Shown here in pieces: positions 4,279 to 5,180 of a stretch of DNA of 5,180 nucleotides. Position numbers and translations under genes: made by a program. The notes under the pieces were generated by a model. It was not told the DNA's origin, did no database searches, and saw only the letters and a program-made list of their open reading frames with translations. How positions within the stretch are numbered: the stretch's first letter is position 1; the number at the start of each line of letters is the position of its first letter. Source of the stretch: Actinomycetota bacterium (GTDB lineage: Bacteria > Actinomycetota > Thermoleophilia > UBA2241); contig PMKX01000193.1 of the NCBI GenBank assembly GCA_003158705.1, positions 4,812 through 9,991 of the forward strand, given 5' to 3'.

Positions 4279-5180
4279 GTGGAAGCGAAGATACCGACCC
4301 GCATGGGCGACGGCAGTCTCGTCGAGATGACCCGCTCTGAGCTCAAGGCGGACCTGGAAGAGGGCACGCGCGTAGCCGCTCAGAAGGCCAAGGTCCCCGA
4401 GCTTACCCAGGACGAGCTCGACCATCTGCTCGACATCTACGCTTCGCCGGCCCGCTTCGCCGCCGTGGACATCGGCGACGAAGTGGTGATGAGCAACGAC
4501 GGCTCGGGCACCAAGCACATCGGCAACCGCGTCCAGGACCTGCAGTCGTACGAACAGGTCTTGGGCGTGGACATCATCGAGCTCTGGCAGATCGACTACT
4601 CCTACAAGGCGACCAAGACCAACGTCGCCCACGAGGGCCAGTCGATGAAGATCGCCCAGATGCTGTGCACCAACCCCGTGCAGTACGGCGCCATGCCCGA
4701 CCTGGGGCGCTACTCCAAGCCGGACGGGCCGTTCGACAACTGGTCCGAACTGCTGCCGCAGGGCAAGATCCAAGAGGCGCGCGACGCACAGCTGCAGGCG
4801 GCCGACATGCTTGTGGACGACATCGCGTTCGTCGCCGATCACATGGTCGCCGCAGGCGCCGACGGCATCGACTTCGACACGACCGGCGCCGCCGGAGACG
4901 CCGACTTCCTCGCTGGCCTCAGGGCCTGTCGCGCGTTGCGTGAGCGCTACCCGTGGCTGGGCATCGAGATCGGCATGGCGAGCGAGTTCGTGCTCGGCAT
5001 GCACGGCCAGATAGAGTTCGACGGCGAGCGCTTGGCCGGCATGTGGCCCAAGGATCAGCTGCGCATGGTGCAGCAGGCCGGCGCCAGCATCTACGGGCCG
5101 GCCGTCAACATCAACACCGGCAAGTCGACGGCCTGGAACATCGCTCGGGCGATCACCTTCATCAAGCCCTGCATGGAGAT
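4279..5180 (+). CDS. mtbB: Dimethylamine methyltransferase MtbB, second copy (partial, runs off the window)
   Basis: The first 300 codons of a second dimethylamine:corrinoid methyltransferase, open to the window edge. It aligns along its whole visible length with the mtbB at 385, at about 60-65% identity by my count, with one residue fewer at the N-terminus. Shared blocks include KIPTRMGDGSL (4-14), GAMPDLGRY, FDTTGAAGDADF (199-210), IGMASEFVLGMHG (231-243) and GPAVNINTGKS. The divergence makes it an old paralog, not a fresh duplication. From the alignment the pyrrolysine TAG should be codon 345, about 130 bases beyond the window, so the visible part cannot show it. The GTG start has an excellent ribosome binding site. 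Two MtbB copies may differ in expression or corrinoid partner; methanogens also often carry several copies. Confidence 0.92.
   Translation, partial: MEAKIPTRMGDGSLVEMTRSELKADLEEGTRVAAQKAKVPELTQDELDHLLDIYASPARFAAVDIGDEVVMSNDGSGTKHIGNRVQDLQSYEQVLGVDIIELWQIDYSYKATKTNVAHEGQSMKIAQMLCTNPVQYGAMPDLGRYSKPDGPFDNWSELLPQGKIQEARDAQLQAADMLVDDIAFVADHMVAAGADGIDFDTTGAAGDADFLAGLRACRALRERYPWLGIEIGMASEFVLGMHGQIEFDGERLAGMWPKDQLRMVQQAGASIYGPAVNINTGKSTAWNIARAITFIKPCME

Overview
This window carries genes for pyrrolysine-dependent breakdown of methylamines in a GC-rich bacterium. In order on the + strand it holds a complete dimethylamine methyltransferase (mtbB, 385-1779), a threonine tRNA (1834-1909), a complete trimethylamine methyltransferase (mttB, 1986-3455), a cobalamin-binding corrinoid protein (mttC/mtbC family, 3472-4107), and the first two thirds of a second, diverged dimethylamine methyltransferase (4279 to the window edge). 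No protein gene is supported on the - strand.

The main point is that both complete methyltransferases are interrupted by one in-frame TAG (1420-1422 and 2967-2969). Each TAG lies where these families carry pyrrolysine, the 22nd amino acid, and the family sequence resumes immediately after it in the same frame. Read through, the proteins are 464 and 489 residues, the normal family lengths. They should be annotated as single genes, not as split ORFs or pseudogenes. The genes for tRNA-Pyl, pyrrolysyl-tRNA synthetase and pyrrolysine biosynthesis are not in the window and must lie elsewhere in the genome.

How the genes work together (family knowledge): MttB takes a methyl group from trimethylamine and MtbB from dimethylamine. 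Each passes it to the Co(I) cobalamin of a small corrinoid protein, from which another methyltransferase moves it into C1 metabolism (coenzyme M in methanogens, probably tetrahydrofolate in a bacterium). Only one corrinoid protein is present, 16 nt after mttB, and it may serve more than one methyltransferase. The second methyltransferase step, the reductive activase and the transporter are not seen here.

Organism: strong Shine-Dalgarno sites, GTG starts, a tRNA gene with encoded CCA and high G+C argue for a bacterium, not a methanogenic archaeon. An actinobacterial or deltaproteobacterial anaerobe would fit, but the window alone does not settle the phylum.

Non-coding parts: 28-384 is a leader region with a promoter candidate just before mtbB and two inverted repeats. 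1910-1985 has a strong stem-loop between the tRNA and mttB. 4108-4278 has a -10-like element, a small hairpin and an excellent ribosome binding site for the second mtbB.
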